Origin: Pleomorphomonas oryzae DSM 16300
Lineage (GTDB): Bacteria > Pseudomonadota > Alphaproteobacteria > Rhizobiales > Pleomorphomonadaceae
Assembly: GCF_000422965.1 (NCBI RefSeq)
Contig: NZ_AUHB01000003.1
Span: 186,001 to 250,000 of the forward strand
DNA: 64,000 nucleotides
Reading direction: 5' to 3'
The position numbers and the translations under genes were made by a program. The notes beneath the pieces are model-generated. The model worked only from the letters and a program-made list of their open reading frames with translations. It had not been told where the DNA came from and did not search any database. This document shows, piece after piece, positions 11,101 through 19,815 of this stretch (position 1 is its first letter; the number at the start of each line of letters is the position of its first letter).

Positions 11101-11641
11101 GCTCGGTCGCTTGAGGGTGCAGACCTGGGCTCAGTTCTCCGCTTCGGTGAAGCGCGGCGCCTCGGCCGGGCGGCTTGCCGGCACTATCGTTGCCAAGCAG
11201 GAGCGAAAGACACGCACCGGCAACAAGATGGGCATCATCGGCGTCTCCGATCCGACCGGCCAGTACGAGGCGGTGATCTTCTCGGAAGGGCTGGCTCACT
11301 TCCGCAGCCTGCTCGATCCAGGACAGTCGGTCATTCTCCTGGTCAACGCCGAAGACAAACCGGAAGGCATCTCGGTGCGCATCGACTCTGTGGAGCCGCT
11401 CGATCAGGCAGCCGGTAAATTGCAGAACGCCCTCAGGATTTTCCTGCGTGGCGCCGAGCCGCTCGCAGCCCTCCGGGATGTGCTGAAGCCTGGCGGGGAG
11501 GGCGATGTCTCGCTGATCGTGCTCGGTGACCGCGGGCGGGGCGAGGTCGAGGTCAAGTTGCCAGGTGGCTATCGCGTTTCGCCGCAGCTCGCCGGTGCGC
11601 TCCGGGCCGTGGACGGTGTGGTGGATGTCGAGCTGGCCTAA
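8183..11641 (+). CDS. dnaE: DNA polymerase III alpha subunit
   Basis: This is the replicative polymerase subunit, 1152 residues from the chosen ATG. It opens with a PHP domain (HLRVHSAYSLLEG). The palm domain carries the catalytic aspartates in MPDFDIDF at about 416-423, followed by the DVGR and HAAGIV blocks. A tandem helix-hairpin-helix (AAVKGVGQAAVEHI, about 845) and an OB fold (GTIVAKQERKTRTGNKMG) precede the C-terminal tau-binding region. Length and order match DnaE rather than the damage-linked DnaE2. The open frame extends upstream to a TTG at 8135, but ATG 8183 gives a normal N-terminus. It is followed by a palindromic repeat that probably ends transcription. Confidence 0.95.
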   Translation: MAMIGDVGFIHLRVHSAYSLLEGALPLVKALKLALADNQPALAITDTGNLFCALEFSEKAIEKGLQPIIGCQMAVDFGDDSTDRRRPGGLPQALPSIVLLAATDEGFANLTVLMSRSFLESEPGAPANLPIGRFEGLTGGIIALTGGPGGPIDRAIAAGLMPQAESRLSLLEELFGDRLYVELQRHGTPEEIMVEPHLVDLAYARNLPLVATNECYFPTRADYEAHDALIAISEGRMVAEDDRRRLTEEHYFKSRAEMQTLFADVPEALENTIEIARRCTVRAPKRKPLLPRFAGADVDDVAAAEAAEAAELARQAWEGLARRIESHGLAPGLTLEDYHKRLEFELDIITRMKFPGYFLIVADFIKWAKAHGIPVGPGRGSGAGSLVAFSLTVTDLDPLRFALLFERFLNPERVSMPDFDIDFCQDRREEVIRYVQGKYGRGQVAQIITFGSLQARAVLRDVGRVLQMSYSQVDKLCKLVPQNPAHPVTLEQALEDEPRLKEAREDPVVDRLIDISIKLEGLYRHASTHAAGIVIGDRPLDQLVPLYRDPRSDMPVTQYNMKWVESTGLIKFDFLGLKTLTVLRRAVDLIERKGVKIDLSALPLDDPKTYELLAHGETVGVFQLESMGMRKAISDIKPDRFEDIIALVALYRPGPMANIPVYGARKFGLEKPDYLHDSIEPVLKETYGIIVYQEQVMQIAQILSGYSLGEADLLRRAMGKKIKAEMDKQRVRFVDGAVERGIDKALADTIFDLLAKFADYGFNKSHAAAYALVAYQTAYLKANHPVEFMAASMTLELTNTDKLNDFRREAIRLGITVEPPSVNRSDVVFEVDGKHILYALAAVKGVGQAAVEHIVEQRGDKPFRSVSDFASRINPKAMNKRILEALTAAGAFDCLEPNRNRMFQGLDNVMAAAAHRLEQQQSGQNELFGGGGEPEPVRLAAVPNWLPEEKLQREHSAIGFYLSAHPLDAYEALLGRLRVQTWAQFSASVKRGASAGRLAGTIVAKQERKTRTGNKMGIIGVSDPTGQYEAVIFSEGLAHFRSLLDPGQSVILLVNAEDKPEGISVRIDSVEPLDQAAGKLQNALRIFLRGAEPLAALRDVLKPGGEGDVSLIVLGDRGRGEVEVKLPGGYRVSPQLAGALRAVDGVVDVELA

Positions 11642-11646
11642 GCAGA

Positions 11647-11749
11647 TAGAGCATTGTGCGGAAAAGTGGAAACCGGTTTTTCGCAAAAACAATGCGATAC
11701 CAAGGAACCAGAGCATGTTGGTGAACCAGAGTTCACCGGACATGCTCTA
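11647..11749. repeat. 103-bp intergenic palindromic element after dnaE
   Basis: The element is bounded by inverted copies of TAGAGCAT (11647-11654 and 11742-11749). Inside are two hairpins. The first pairs GCATTGT with ACAATGC around a central AACCGGTT. The second pairs GAGCATG...GTGAAC with GTTCAC...CATGCTC at 11711-11747. From memory, this resembles the small palindromic repeats scattered through rhizobial genomes. It starts six bases after the dnaE stop and 18 bases before the stop of the converging gene, so it may end transcription from both. Confidence 0.8.
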
Positions 11750-11766
11750 GACGGCGGCTGGAAAGC

Positions 11767-12447
11767 TCACCGATTGTCGAGGTCACGCCGTACCGCGGCG
11801 AAGACCGCGCGGAACATCTCGGGTGTCAGCACGCCGGTGTTCGTGTTGTAGCGCGAGCAGTGGTAGCTGTCGTAGAGGCGAACGCCGGGCAGGCAGTCGA
11901 GCGCATGAACGGCACCGTGGGCAAATTTGTGCCGGGCCAACGGTATCCGCAGCGTCTTCAAAAGCTGATCGTGGGCGATCTTGCCAAGCGCCAGGATGGC
12001 CGACAGCCTTGGAAAGCCGACCATGGTCGCAGCAAAGAAGCGCCGGCAGGTGTTGATCTCCTCCGTGGTTGGCTTGTTTTCCGGAGGAACGCAACGAACG
12101 GAGTTGCTGATGGCTGCATCGACGAGTTCAAAACCGTCGTTCGGATCGGCGCGATAGGTGCCGCGCGCAAAGCCAAAGTCGGTCATGGTCTCGTAGAGAA
12201 GATCGCCAGCGTAATCGCCAGTAAACGGCCTCCCGGTACGGTTTGCGCCCCGGAGGCCGGGGGCAAGCCCGGCGATCAGCAAGCGTGCGTCCGATGTTCC
12301 GAAGGTCGGGACCGGCGCATTGAACCAATCGGGATGGGCGGCGCGCTGGACGTTCCGGAAGGCTACGAGGCGAGGGCACAGACCGCAGTCCCGGTCTGGC
12401 TCGACCGGCTGTCCCACGTATTCGCCAAGTGTCCCACGGTTTGACAT
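11767..12447 (-). CDS. Uracil-DNA glycosylase, family 5 (UDGb) type
   Basis: This 226-residue enzyme should remove uracil, and in the family other deaminated bases, from DNA. Motif 1 is GLAPGLRGANRTGRPFTGD, characteristic of family 5, with no acid in the position used by family 1 enzymes. The C-terminal motif HCSRYNTNTG corresponds to the usual HPSPRNTQTG with two substitutions. Cysteines in CGLCPRL and further on would bind the 4Fe-4S cluster of these thermostable-type enzymes. I use the ATG at 12447 because GGAG lies six bases upstream; a second in-frame ATG at 12468 has no ribosome-binding site. It converges on the dnaE repeat. Confidence 0.9.
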   Translation of the reverse strand: MSNRGTLGEYVGQPVEPDRDCGLCPRLVAFRNVQRAAHPDWFNAPVPTFGTSDARLLIAGLAPGLRGANRTGRPFTGDYAGDLLYETMTDFGFARGTYRADPNDGFELVDAAISNSVRCVPPENKPTTEEINTCRRFFAATMVGFPRLSAILALGKIAHDQLLKTLRIPLARHKFAHGAVHALDCLPGVRLYDSYHCSRYNTNTGVLTPEMFRAVFAAVRRDLDNR

Positions 12448-12770
12448 GTGAATCTCCAGCACGCTCATTCGAGATGTCGGCCGATGTATATGGCGTTAGC
12501 GGCTGCGGCAAGCACAGCCGTTCCAGCGGATACGACCACCAAATCAAGACAATGCTGAGTGGGAATAAGTTGAGCCGTTGAACAAGCACCACCAGCGTCT
12601 ACTCGCCGTCGGGAGAGTGTACGATAGGGCTCGAGAGCCAGCTCGTCTGTTCATGCCGGCCAGCGCGGACCGGCGGGCAAGAAGCTGTTTCAGACAGACT
12701 TGCAGACCAGCTCACGCCGCATGAGCTGTAAAGCGTGCGTCTAGAGGTACAGACAACCGGCCTCGGTACT
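12448..12770. other. 323-bp gap without a recognisable gene
   Basis: It lies between the glycosylase start and the NYN-gene stop on the minus strand. I see no frame with protein character, no clear terminator hairpin with a U-run and no RNA gene. It presumably holds the promoter of the glycosylase gene. Confidence 0.5.
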
Positions 12771-13349
12771 TCAGTCCTCGTCTGGAGACCCAGGTCTCTC
12801 GGCGGGGCGGGCTGGTCGCTCGTTCGGATCGCGACTGATGCGCGCGGCAATGTTGGCCAGATCGATGAAATGATCGGCCTGACGGCGCAACTCATCGGCC
12901 ACCATCGCCGGCTGCGTCTGCAGCGTGGAGACGACCGAAACCTTGCGTCCCTTGCGCTGGATGGCCTCAACCAGCGAACGGAAGTCGCCATCGCCTGAAA
13001 ACAGAACGACGTGGTCAACGTGTTCGGATAGTTCCATGGCATCGACTGCCAGTTCGATATCCATCGACCCTTTGACCTTTCGCCGGCCAGTGGAATCGAA
13101 AAATTCCTTGGTCGGCTTGGTCACCACCTTGTAGCCATTGTAATCGAGCCAGTCGATCAATGGGCGAATGGAGGAGTACTCCTGGTCTTCAGCGAGTGCA
13201 GTGTAATACAGCGCTCTTAGAAGGTAACCCTTGGCGCTGAATTCCTTTAGCAACCTACGGTAGTCAATATCAAACCCAAGAGCCTTGGCAGTCGCGTAAA
13301 GATTTGCACCATCGATGAAGAGGGCTATTTTTTCGCGTTCGTCAAACAT
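12771..13349 (-). CDS. NYN-domain (LabA/DUF88) putative RNase
   Basis: This 192-residue protein is a NYN (PIN-like) nuclease of the LabA/DUF88 group. The first acidic motif is FIDGANLYA near residue 12, then MDIELAVDAM, and FSGDGDF with the third set of aspartates; these carboxylates bind metal in PIN-like RNases. The C-terminus is a short Pro/Arg-rich tail. The RNA target is unknown. The frame can be extended to a TTG at 13388, but most relatives begin MFDxREKIALF, which matches ATG 13349. It is divergent from rpoZ across 517 bp. Confidence 0.87.
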   Translation of the reverse strand: MFDEREKIALFIDGANLYATAKALGFDIDYRRLLKEFSAKGYLLRALYYTALAEDQEYSSIRPLIDWLDYNGYKVVTKPTKEFFDSTGRRKVKGSMDIELAVDAMELSEHVDHVVLFSGDGDFRSLVEAIQRKGRKVSVVSTLQTQPAMVADELRRQADHFIDLANIAARISRDPNERPARPAERPGSPDED

Positions 13350-13866
13350 CAGTTCTTTGCTTACCTCGCAACCGGCGGTCGTTAACAATGCTTCGTTTGG
13401 GTGAGTTTTGGATCACGCTTTCGAAGAAATTTTGATCATACATATCAGCGCGCATCGTTTCTGCCCGCTAACATTTCGCACATTAGTCCGCCTGTTAGCA
13501 AGTTTCGCGCGGACAACCAAGTTAAAACGCTTTCATTTGTTGGATTCCCACGGAAAATAGCAGAAAAGGGGGTTAATTCGACCAATGGTGCATGCATAAG
13601 CGCAACGATTTTGCAGCAGCAATGAGGCAATCACCGCATCTTGAAGCTCGTGTGAAACGATCGCCTGCCCGAGTGGAATGGATGTTCGCTTGCATCTCCG
13701 CTTGCTTTTCGGCTACCCTCCGCATATCTACACCGTGAGTTCGGCAGCTTTGTTTCGCTCTCTGTGAGATGAGGCCGCTGAAAGCGAAAATTGCACTCTC
13801 TGAGCGCTTGCCGGACGGGATGCCGTTCGAGCAGGCGAATTCTGTTTCTGAAGCTGGAGTTGGACT
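13350..13866. other. 517-bp divergent intergenic region, NYN gene / rpoZ
   Basis: No gene is supported here. The first half is AT-richer and presumably holds the promoter for the NYN gene. The second half contains the rpoZ promoter candidate at 13702-13730 and a leader of about 130 bases before the rpoZ ATG. Short frames on both strands lack ribosome-binding sites or natural composition. Confidence 0.5.
13702..13730 (+). promoter_or_regulatory. Candidate sigma-70 promoter for rpoZ
   Basis: TTGCTT at 13702-13707 and TATCTA at 13725-13730 are spaced by 17 bases. TTGCTT is a common -35 form in alphaproteobacteria. It lies about 137 bases before the rpoZ start. Confidence 0.45.
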
Positions 13867-14250
13867 ATGGCACGCGTCACAGTCGAGGACTGCATCGATA
13901 AGGTGGACAACCGCTTCGAACTGGTGCTGCTGGCCAGCCATCGCGCCCGCATGATCTCGTCCGGTTCGCCCCTGACGGTCGATCGCGACAACGACAAGAA
14001 CCCGGTCATTGCTTTGCGCGAAGTGGCGGAGTCATCGATTTCGCCCCAAGACCTCAAGGAAGATCTGATCCACTCGCTGCAGAAATACGTCGAGGTTGAC
14101 GAGCCCGAGCAGGAGCCGGTGGCTGGTCTGCTTGGCGGTCCGGGCGATACCGGTGATGACGATGAGATCGTCTTCGACCAGATGTCCGAGGAAGACCTGC
14201 TGCGCGGCCTCGAGAGCATGGTTCCGCCCGAGAAGGTCGAAGAGATCTGA
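13867..14250 (+). CDS. rpoZ: RNA polymerase omega subunit
   Basis: Omega helps assemble beta-prime into RNA polymerase and, in proteobacteria, forms part of a ppGpp-binding site. The sequence opens [13 protein letters not shown] with the [12 protein letters not shown] helix that defines the family. The length (127) is typical for alphaproteobacteria, with an acidic C-terminal extension. GGAGTTGGACT precedes the ATG. It lies just ahead of rsh, the ppGpp synthetase/hydrolase, an arrangement common in this class and functionally sensible. A good terminator follows, so rsh may have its own promoter. Confidence 0.96.
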   Translation: MARVTVEDCIDKVDNRFELVLLASHRARMISSGSPLTVDRDNDKNPVIALREVAESSISPQDLKEDLIHSLQKYVEVDEPEQEPVAGLLGGPGDTGDDDEIVFDQMSEEDLLRGLESMVPPEKVEEI

Positions 14251-14276
14251 TCGCCGATCACGGCTGACGCTTTTGG

Positions 14277-14308
14277 CGGGCGGACCGGTTTCGGTTCGCC
14301 CGTTTTTT
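14277..14308 (+). terminator. Rho-independent terminator after rpoZ
   Basis: CGGGCGGACC pairs with GGTTCGCCCG (14293-14302) in a GC-rich stem that tolerates one internal mismatch, followed by six T bases at 14303-14308. Confidence 0.85.
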
Positions 14309-14463
14309 ATTGTCGGCAACGGATTGAAAAGCCTTATCTCGCTTTTCCGCCAATGCCGTCATGAATGAACTACTTTCCAAATTGGTGTTGCTATAGCTTG
14401 ATTTTAGGCGCCGACGCGAAAGCGGATTCGGAGCGCCTGGCAAAAGAGGAGTGACCGTCCCCG

Positions 14464-16674
14464 ATGATGCGGCAGTACGAACTCGTCGAAAGGGTGCAGC
14501 GCTACAACCCCAATTGCGACGAGGGTCTGCTTAACCGCGCCTATGTCTATGCCATGCAGAAGCACGGCACGCAGAAACGCGACTCAGGAGATCCCTACTT
14601 CTCGCATCCGCTCGAGGTGGCGGCCATCCTCACCGACCTCAAGGTCGACGACGCTACCATCGTCATTGCGCTTCTGCATGACACCATCGAAGACACCGAC
14701 GCCACGCGGCAGGAAATTGACCAGCTGTTCGGCGTTGAGATTGGTCAACTGGTCGAAGGGCTCACCAAGCTTCAAAAGCTTGATCTCGTGTCCAAACGCA
14801 CCGCCCAGGCGGAAAATCTTCGCAAGCTGCTGCTGGCCATCGCCGAGGATTTGCGCGTTCTTCTGGTCAAGCTCGCTGACCGTCTCCACAACATGCGGAC
14901 GCTGCATTTTGCCCCCGAGAGCAAGCGTGGCCGCATCGCCGAAGAGACGATGGAGATCTATGCGCCGCTCGCCGGGCGTATGGGCATGCAGGACATGCGC
15001 GATGAACTTGAAGACATCGCATTCAAGACGCTGCATCCCGACGCCTTCAGCGCCATTCAGGCCCGCCTCGATGAGATGGAGGCCCTTCAGAAGGACCTTA
15101 TCGCCGACATCGAGAAAGAACTGCGCGAAAACCTGCAGGCACGCGGCATCGTCGCCACCGTCAAGGGACGGCGTAAGCAGCCTTATTCCATTTTTCGCAA
15201 GATGATCGACAAGCAGCTCGGCTTCGAGCAGCTCAGCGACATCTATGGATTCCGTGTGCTCGTCGATGACGTCGATACCTGCTACCGCGCTCTCGGCGTC
15301 GTTCATCAGCTGTGGCGCACGGTGCCTGGACGGTTCAAGGACTATATCTCGACCCCCAAGCCGAATGGCTACAAGTCGCTGCATACCACCGTGGTCGGGC
15401 CTCATCGTCAGCGTGTCGAGTTGCAGTTCCGTACGCATGGCATGCAGCAGGTCAACGAATACGGTATCGCCGCGCATGCCCTCTATAAGGACAAGATCAG
15501 CGAAAGCGGCCATCTGCCACAGCTCGCCGACGACACCGCCGCCTATGCCTGGCTACGTCAGACGGTCGAGGCACTGTCGGAGGGTGCCAGCCCCGAGGAA
15601 TTTCTCGAGAACACCAAGCTCGAACTCTTCCAGGACCAGGTTTTCTGCTTCACGCCGAAAGGCCTGCTGATCGCTTTGCCGCGCGGCGCCACGCCGATCG
15701 ACTTTGCCTATGCTGTCCATACCAACATCGGCAACACGTGCGTCGGCTGCAAGATCAACGGCCGCATCACGCCGCTGGTTACCGAGCTGAAGAACGGCGA
15801 CGAAGTGGAGATCATCCGATCCAAGGCTCAGGTGCCACCGCCGACCTGGGAGACGATCGCCGTTACCGGCAAAGCGCGTGCTGCCATACGACGGGCGACA
15901 CGCGAGGCGACACGCAAGCAGTTTGCCTCCCTTGGCCGCCAGGTTCTCGAGACCGTATTTACGCGCGAAGGCCGCGAGCTCACCGACGCACTGCTTGAGC
16001 AAGCCTTGCCGCGTCTGTCGCAGCCGACCGTGCCGGATTTGCTCGCCGCCGTCGGGCGGGCCGAGGTGCCCTCCGCCGACGTGCTCAAAGCCTGCTTCCC
16101 CGACTACCGCGAGGAGCGGGCAGCGCGGCAGACGGCGGCTCAGCGATTGGAGGGCGGCTGGTTTTCCTTCGCCGCCCAGGCCGGCATCAAGTTCCACGGC
16201 GATTCCGATTCGATCCGCGCCCATGGTTTGCCCATCCGCACCGTTGCTGCCGATTTACCGGTGCGCTTTGCTCCCGATGGCGGGGCCGTACCAGGCGACC
16301 GGATCGTCGGCATTGTCGAACCGGATGTTGGCATCACCATTTACCCGATCCAGTCACCGGCGCTCATCGCCTTCGAAGACAAGCCTGATCGCTGGCTCGA
16401 CGTTCGCTGGGATATCGACAGCGAGGATCCAATCCGGTTCCCCGCTCGTATTTCGATCCAGTCCTTTAACGAGCCCGGCTCGCTCGCCCGCATCGCCAAG
16501 GCGATTTCGGACAGCGACGGCAACATCGACAACATAGGGATGGCGCGCCGCACGCCTGATTTCCATGAGATCGTCGTCGATCTCGAAGTATGGGATATCA
16601 AACACCTGACGCAAATTCTCAATGAGCTCCGTGTGTTGCCCAACGTCGGCAAGGTCGATCGGGTCAATGGGTAG
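14464..16674 (+). CDS. rsh: Bifunctional (p)ppGpp synthetase/hydrolase
   Basis: This single RelA/SpoT homolog, 736 residues, makes and degrades the alarmone (p)ppGpp. The N-terminal HD hydrolase domain has its metal ligands intact (FSHPLE with His48, HD at 72-73, and the later LADRLHNMRT). The synthetase domain contains the YGFRVLVDD strand and KPNGYKSLHTT. A TGS domain (about 390-450) and a C-terminal ACT domain (about 660-736, NEPGSLARIAKAI) sense the translational state. Intact HD residues argue for true bifunctionality, as usual where only one long Rsh exists. GAGGAGTGA precedes the ATG. It is followed after three bases by acpS, so the two are coupled. Confidence 0.95.
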   Translation: MMRQYELVERVQRYNPNCDEGLLNRAYVYAMQKHGTQKRDSGDPYFSHPLEVAAILTDLKVDDATIVIALLHDTIEDTDATRQEIDQLFGVEIGQLVEGLTKLQKLDLVSKRTAQAENLRKLLLAIAEDLRVLLVKLADRLHNMRTLHFAPESKRGRIAEETMEIYAPLAGRMGMQDMRDELEDIAFKTLHPDAFSAIQARLDEMEALQKDLIADIEKELRENLQARGIVATVKGRRKQPYSIFRKMIDKQLGFEQLSDIYGFRVLVDDVDTCYRALGVVHQLWRTVPGRFKDYISTPKPNGYKSLHTTVVGPHRQRVELQFRTHGMQQVNEYGIAAHALYKDKISESGHLPQLADDTAAYAWLRQTVEALSEGASPEEFLENTKLELFQDQVFCFTPKGLLIALPRGATPIDFAYAVHTNIGNTCVGCKINGRITPLVTELKNGDEVEIIRSKAQVPPPTWETIAVTGKARAAIRRATREATRKQFASLGRQVLETVFTREGRELTDALLEQALPRLSQPTVPDLLAAVGRAEVPSADVLKACFPDYREERAARQTAAQRLEGGWFSFAAQAGIKFHGDSDSIRAHGLPIRTVAADLPVRFAPDGGAVPGDRIVGIVEPDVGITIYPIQSPALIAFEDKPDRWLDVRWDIDSEDPIRFPARISIQSFNEPGSLARIAKAISDSDGNIDNIGMARRTPDFHEIVVDLEVWDIKHLTQILNELRVLPNVGKVDRVNG

Positions 16675-16677
16675 GCC

Positions 16678-17097
16678 ATGATTATCGGTATCGGTTCCGA
16701 TCTCATCGATATTCGCCGAGTCGAAAAGACGTTGGAGCGTTTCGGCGACCGCTTCGTGAAACGCGTTTTCACCGACATCGAGCGAGAGCGTTCCGATCGG
16801 CGAGCCAACCGCGCCGCCTCCTATGCCAAACGTTTTGCGGCCAAGGAAGCTTGCTCCAAAGCACTTGGGACCGGCATTCGCATGGGCGTCAACTGGCGAG
16901 AAATGGGCGTCGTCAATCTTGTGACGGGGCAACCGACCATGCATCTCGAAGGCTCGGCGGCCGCCCGCCTAGCACACTTGACGCCGAAGGGTCTCGTTCC
17001 GCGTATCGACGTCACCATTACCGACGACTATCCGCTGGCGCAGGCCTTCGTGATAATCTCGGCTTGGCCGCCGGACTGGCCGGGGGCTGGTGGCTGA
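16678..17097 (+). CDS. acpS: Holo-[acyl-carrier-protein] synthase
   Basis: AcpS transfers phosphopantetheine from coenzyme A to the serine of acyl-carrier protein, activating fatty-acid synthesis. The family opening [13 protein letters not shown] has the metal-binding Asp8, and [15 protein letters not shown] holds the second metal ligand Glu and the CoA-binding region. At 139 residues it is normal. The ATG lies three bases after the rsh stop, indicating translational coupling. The order rsh-acpS-lepB-rnc-era is typical of Hyphomicrobiales. Confidence 0.95.
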   Translation: MIIGIGSDLIDIRRVEKTLERFGDRFVKRVFTDIERERSDRRANRAASYAKRFAAKEACSKALGTGIRMGVNWREMGVVNLVTGQPTMHLEGSAAARLAHLTPKGLVPRIDVTITDDYPLAQAFVIISAWPPDWPGAGG

Positions 17098-17241
17098 CCT
17101 GCCACAATTCGGCTCGCTTTTCGGCTTTTCGTTGCGTCGCCGGTGCTGCTCCGATAAAAGGCGCCGAGGTCCGGGCTGCCACGGATCGGCCGGTTCGGCC
17201 GACAGGGGTTCGGGACCAGACTCCGATTGAAGGGCGGCCAC

Positions 17242-17997
17242 ATGTCGGCGACCAAACAGAGCGCGGAATCCAAGGACGGTATCTGGGAGACGGTCAAGGT
17301 GATCGTCGAGGCATTACTTCTTGCGCTCGTGGTGCGCACCTTTCTGTTCCAGCCCTTCTCGATCCCTTCGGGTTCGATGATGCACACGCTGCTCATCGGT
17401 GATTACCTGTTCGTCTCGAAATACTCCTACGGCTATAGCAAGTATTCCTTCCCCTTCGGCTTGGCTCCCTTCGAGGGGCGCATCTGGGCGAGCGCGCCCA
17501 AGGCTGGCGATATCGTCGTCTTCAAGCTGCCGGCCGATCATTCGACGGACTATATCAAACGCGTCATCGGCCTGCCGGGCGACAAGGTCCAGATGAAGGG
17601 CGGGGTTCTCTACATCAATGAGCAGCCGGTCAAGCGCGAACATACCGGTGAATTCGTCGAGAAGGGGCCGTTCGGCAACGACATCAAGGCGCAAATCTGG
17701 CGCGAAACGCTGCCCAATGGTGTGTCCTACGACACGCTCGACATGGGTACGACGGCCGGCGATGACACGCGCGAGTTCGAAGTGCCGCCGGGGCATTATT
17801 TCATGATGGGCGACAACCGTGACAATTCCGCTGACAGCCGCATCGACGGCTCCGGCGTCGGCTATGTGCCGTTCGACCATCTTGTCGGCAAGGCGCAGGT
17901 CATCTTCTTCTCCATCGACGAAAGCGCCAAGCCCTGGATGTTCTGGACCTGGCCGTGGACGGTACGCGTCGACCGCATGCTCTCCATGCTGAACTGA
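17242..17997 (+). CDS. lepB: Signal peptidase I
   Basis: LepB cleaves signal peptides from secreted proteins on the outer face of the inner membrane. A single N-terminal membrane segment (VEALLLALVVRTFLF) is followed by the catalytic serine in IPSGSMMHT (Ser45) and the general-base lysine in YIKRVIGLPGD (Lys106). The C-terminal GDNRDNSADSR box is intact. The open frame reaches a TTG at 17227, but ATG 17242 with AAGGG upstream gives 251 residues and the expected start. Its stop is followed after three bases by rnc. Confidence 0.95.
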   Translation: MSATKQSAESKDGIWETVKVIVEALLLALVVRTFLFQPFSIPSGSMMHTLLIGDYLFVSKYSYGYSKYSFPFGLAPFEGRIWASAPKAGDIVVFKLPADHSTDYIKRVIGLPGDKVQMKGGVLYINEQPVKREHTGEFVEKGPFGNDIKAQIWRETLPNGVSYDTLDMGTTAGDDTREFEVPPGHYFMMGDNRDNSADSRIDGSGVGYVPFDHLVGKAQVIFFSIDESAKPWMFWTWPWTVRVDRMLSMLN

Positions 17998-18000
17998 TCC

Positions 18001-18696
18001 ATGAACAACCATCAGGCACAAATCCTGGAGGCGCTCGAAGGGCGCCTCCAGTATCATTTCAAGGACCGCGCCGGCCTTTTGCGCGCACTCACCCACCGTA
18101 GCGCCGTTCCCGGCGATCAGGTGGCGCATGAAAGCTATCAGCGTCATGAGTTCCTCGGTGACCGCGTGTTGGCGCTGGTGGTGGCCGAAATGCTGTTCAC
18201 CACTTATCCGCGGGAAGAGGAGGGCGATCTTGCCCGACGCCTCAACCAACTGGTCCGGCGGGAAACCTGTGCCGAGGTGGCCCTTGATCTGGACCTCGGC
18301 TCGGTGCTGCGGCTCGGTACTGGCGAGCGTCAGTCAGGCGGTCGCCGCAAAGAGGCGATCCTCGGCGACGTGGCAGAAGCCGTGATCGCCGCCATTTATC
18401 TCGACGGTGGCTTTGACGCGGCGAAAGACTTTGTCCTGCGCAATTGGAAACCCCGCATGGAGGGCCTGACCGGTCCCTTGCGTGATTCCAAGACGCTGCT
18501 CCAGGAATGGGCTCAGGGGCGCGGGCAGGGCCTTCCCGTCTACACCATCGTCGAGCGCTCCGGCCCCGATCACGCGCCGACGTTTCGGGTCGCGGTGACC
18601 ATCGACGGCGATACCGCCGGCGAAGGGCAAGGCAAGTCGAAGCGCGACGCCGAGCAGGCAGCCGCCGCCGAGGCCTTGGCCAGTCGGGCAGGCTGA
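18001..18696 (+). CDS. rnc: Ribonuclease III
   Basis: RNase III cuts double-stranded RNA, processing rRNA precursors and regulatory duplexes. The catalytic signature is present as HEFLGDRVLALVVAE, a variant of the usual ERLEFLGDRVL with His for Leu, plus the downstream EAILGDVAEAVIAAIYLDGG block with the remaining acidic ligands. A double-stranded-RNA-binding domain occupies about residues 155-231 and ends GKSKRDAEQAAAAEAL. Length is 231. It is coupled to lepB by a three-base gap and precedes era, the partner in 16S rRNA maturation. Confidence 0.95.
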   Translation: MNNHQAQILEALEGRLQYHFKDRAGLLRALTHRSAVPGDQVAHESYQRHEFLGDRVLALVVAEMLFTTYPREEEGDLARRLNQLVRRETCAEVALDLDLGSVLRLGTGERQSGGRRKEAILGDVAEAVIAAIYLDGGFDAAKDFVLRNWKPRMEGLTGPLRDSKTLLQEWAQGRGQGLPVYTIVERSGPDHAPTFRVAVTIDGDTAGEGQGKSKRDAEQAAAAEALASRAG

Positions 18697-18826
18697 TTGA
18701 AAACCACGACGCTCTGCGATCCAGCCTTCCCATATCCAGCCGTGAAGACTGGCCCACACATCCGCTGTTCAGCCCCAAAGGAATGACATAATCTTGGCCA
18801 CCCTTCCGCCTCCGGAGAGAGACGCG

Positions 18827-19753
18827 ATGACTGACGAATCCGTCCCATCCGCCGACATGCCCACCCGGGCCGGCTTTGTCGCACTGATCGGCGCTCCCAA
18901 CGCGGGCAAATCGACGCTGCTCAACCGTCTGGTCGGCGCCAAGGTGTCGATCGTCAGCCACAAGGTGCAGACGACCCGCGCCATCATGCGCGGCATTGCC
19001 ATGCACGGTTCCTCGCAAGTTGTCTTCGTCGATACGCCAGGCATCTTCGCGCCCAAGCGTCGGCTCGACCGCGCCATGGTCGATACGGCCTGGTCGGGGG
19101 CGGCCGATGCCGACGTGGTTTGTCTCCTGATCGATGCCAAGCGCGGCTTGGTTGAGGAGGTGACACAGGTCGTCGAAAAGCTGGGCGAGCTTCGCCATCC
19201 CAAGGTGTTGATCCTCAACAAGATCGACACGGTAAAGCGCGAGAGTCTCCTGGCTTTGGCCGCTGACCTCAATGCCCGCGTCGGCTTTGAAGCGACCTTT
19301 ATGGTGTCGGCTCTCAACGGCTCGGGGACCGACGATCTTCTCAGCCACCTAGCGTCGCGCGTCCCGGAGGGGCCATGGCTCTATCCCGAGGACCAACTGT
19401 CCGATTTGCCGATGCGCATGCTGGCTGCCGAGATCACTCGCGAGAAGGTGTTCCTGCGTCTTCATGACGAGTTGCCCTATTCCTCGACGGTCGAGACCGA
19501 TCAGTGGAAGGATCAGAAGGACGGCTCGGCCCGCATCGAACAGACCATCTTCGTCGAACGCGACAGCCAGAAGAAGATCGTCCTCGGCAAGGGCGGCGAA
19601 ACCGTCAAAGCCATCTCGATGGCAGCTCGCAAGGAACTGACCGAAATTCTGGAGCGGCCGGTCCACCTCTTTCTCTATGTCAAGGTGCGCGAGAACTGGG
19701 CTGACGACCCTGAGCGCTATCGTGAGATGGGGCTGAATTTCCCGAGACACTAA
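18827..19753 (+). CDS. era: GTPase Era
   Basis: Era binds the 3' end of 16S rRNA and is needed for 30S assembly. G motifs are present: GAPNAGKST (P-loop, about residue 22), DTPGIF (G3) and NKID (G4). The C-terminal KH domain contains IVLGKGGETVKAI. A TTG-initiated longer frame starts at 18794, but ATG 18827 with GGAGAG upstream gives 308 residues, close to the family norm. The next gene is a regulator rather than the recO seen in some relatives, and a terminator follows at 19816. Confidence 0.95.
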   Translation: MTDESVPSADMPTRAGFVALIGAPNAGKSTLLNRLVGAKVSIVSHKVQTTRAIMRGIAMHGSSQVVFVDTPGIFAPKRRLDRAMVDTAWSGAADADVVCLLIDAKRGLVEEVTQVVEKLGELRHPKVLILNKIDTVKRESLLALAADLNARVGFEATFMVSALNGSGTDDLLSHLASRVPEGPWLYPEDQLSDLPMRMLAAEITREKVFLRLHDELPYSSTVETDQWKDQKDGSARIEQTIFVERDSQKKIVLGKGGETVKAISMAARKELTEILERPVHLFLYVKVRENWADDPERYREMGLNFPRH

Positions 19754-19815
19754 GGAAGGGCAGGGTAGGCCTCCCCAGCCTCTCGCCTTCATACTCCGGC
19801 CGCCTGATTGCGACC

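Noticed and set aside
12771-13349. NYN-domain gene plus the nearby glycosylase as a defence island
   Set aside because: Both are common housekeeping-type families, are not an operon (323-bp gap), and no other defence genes are near.
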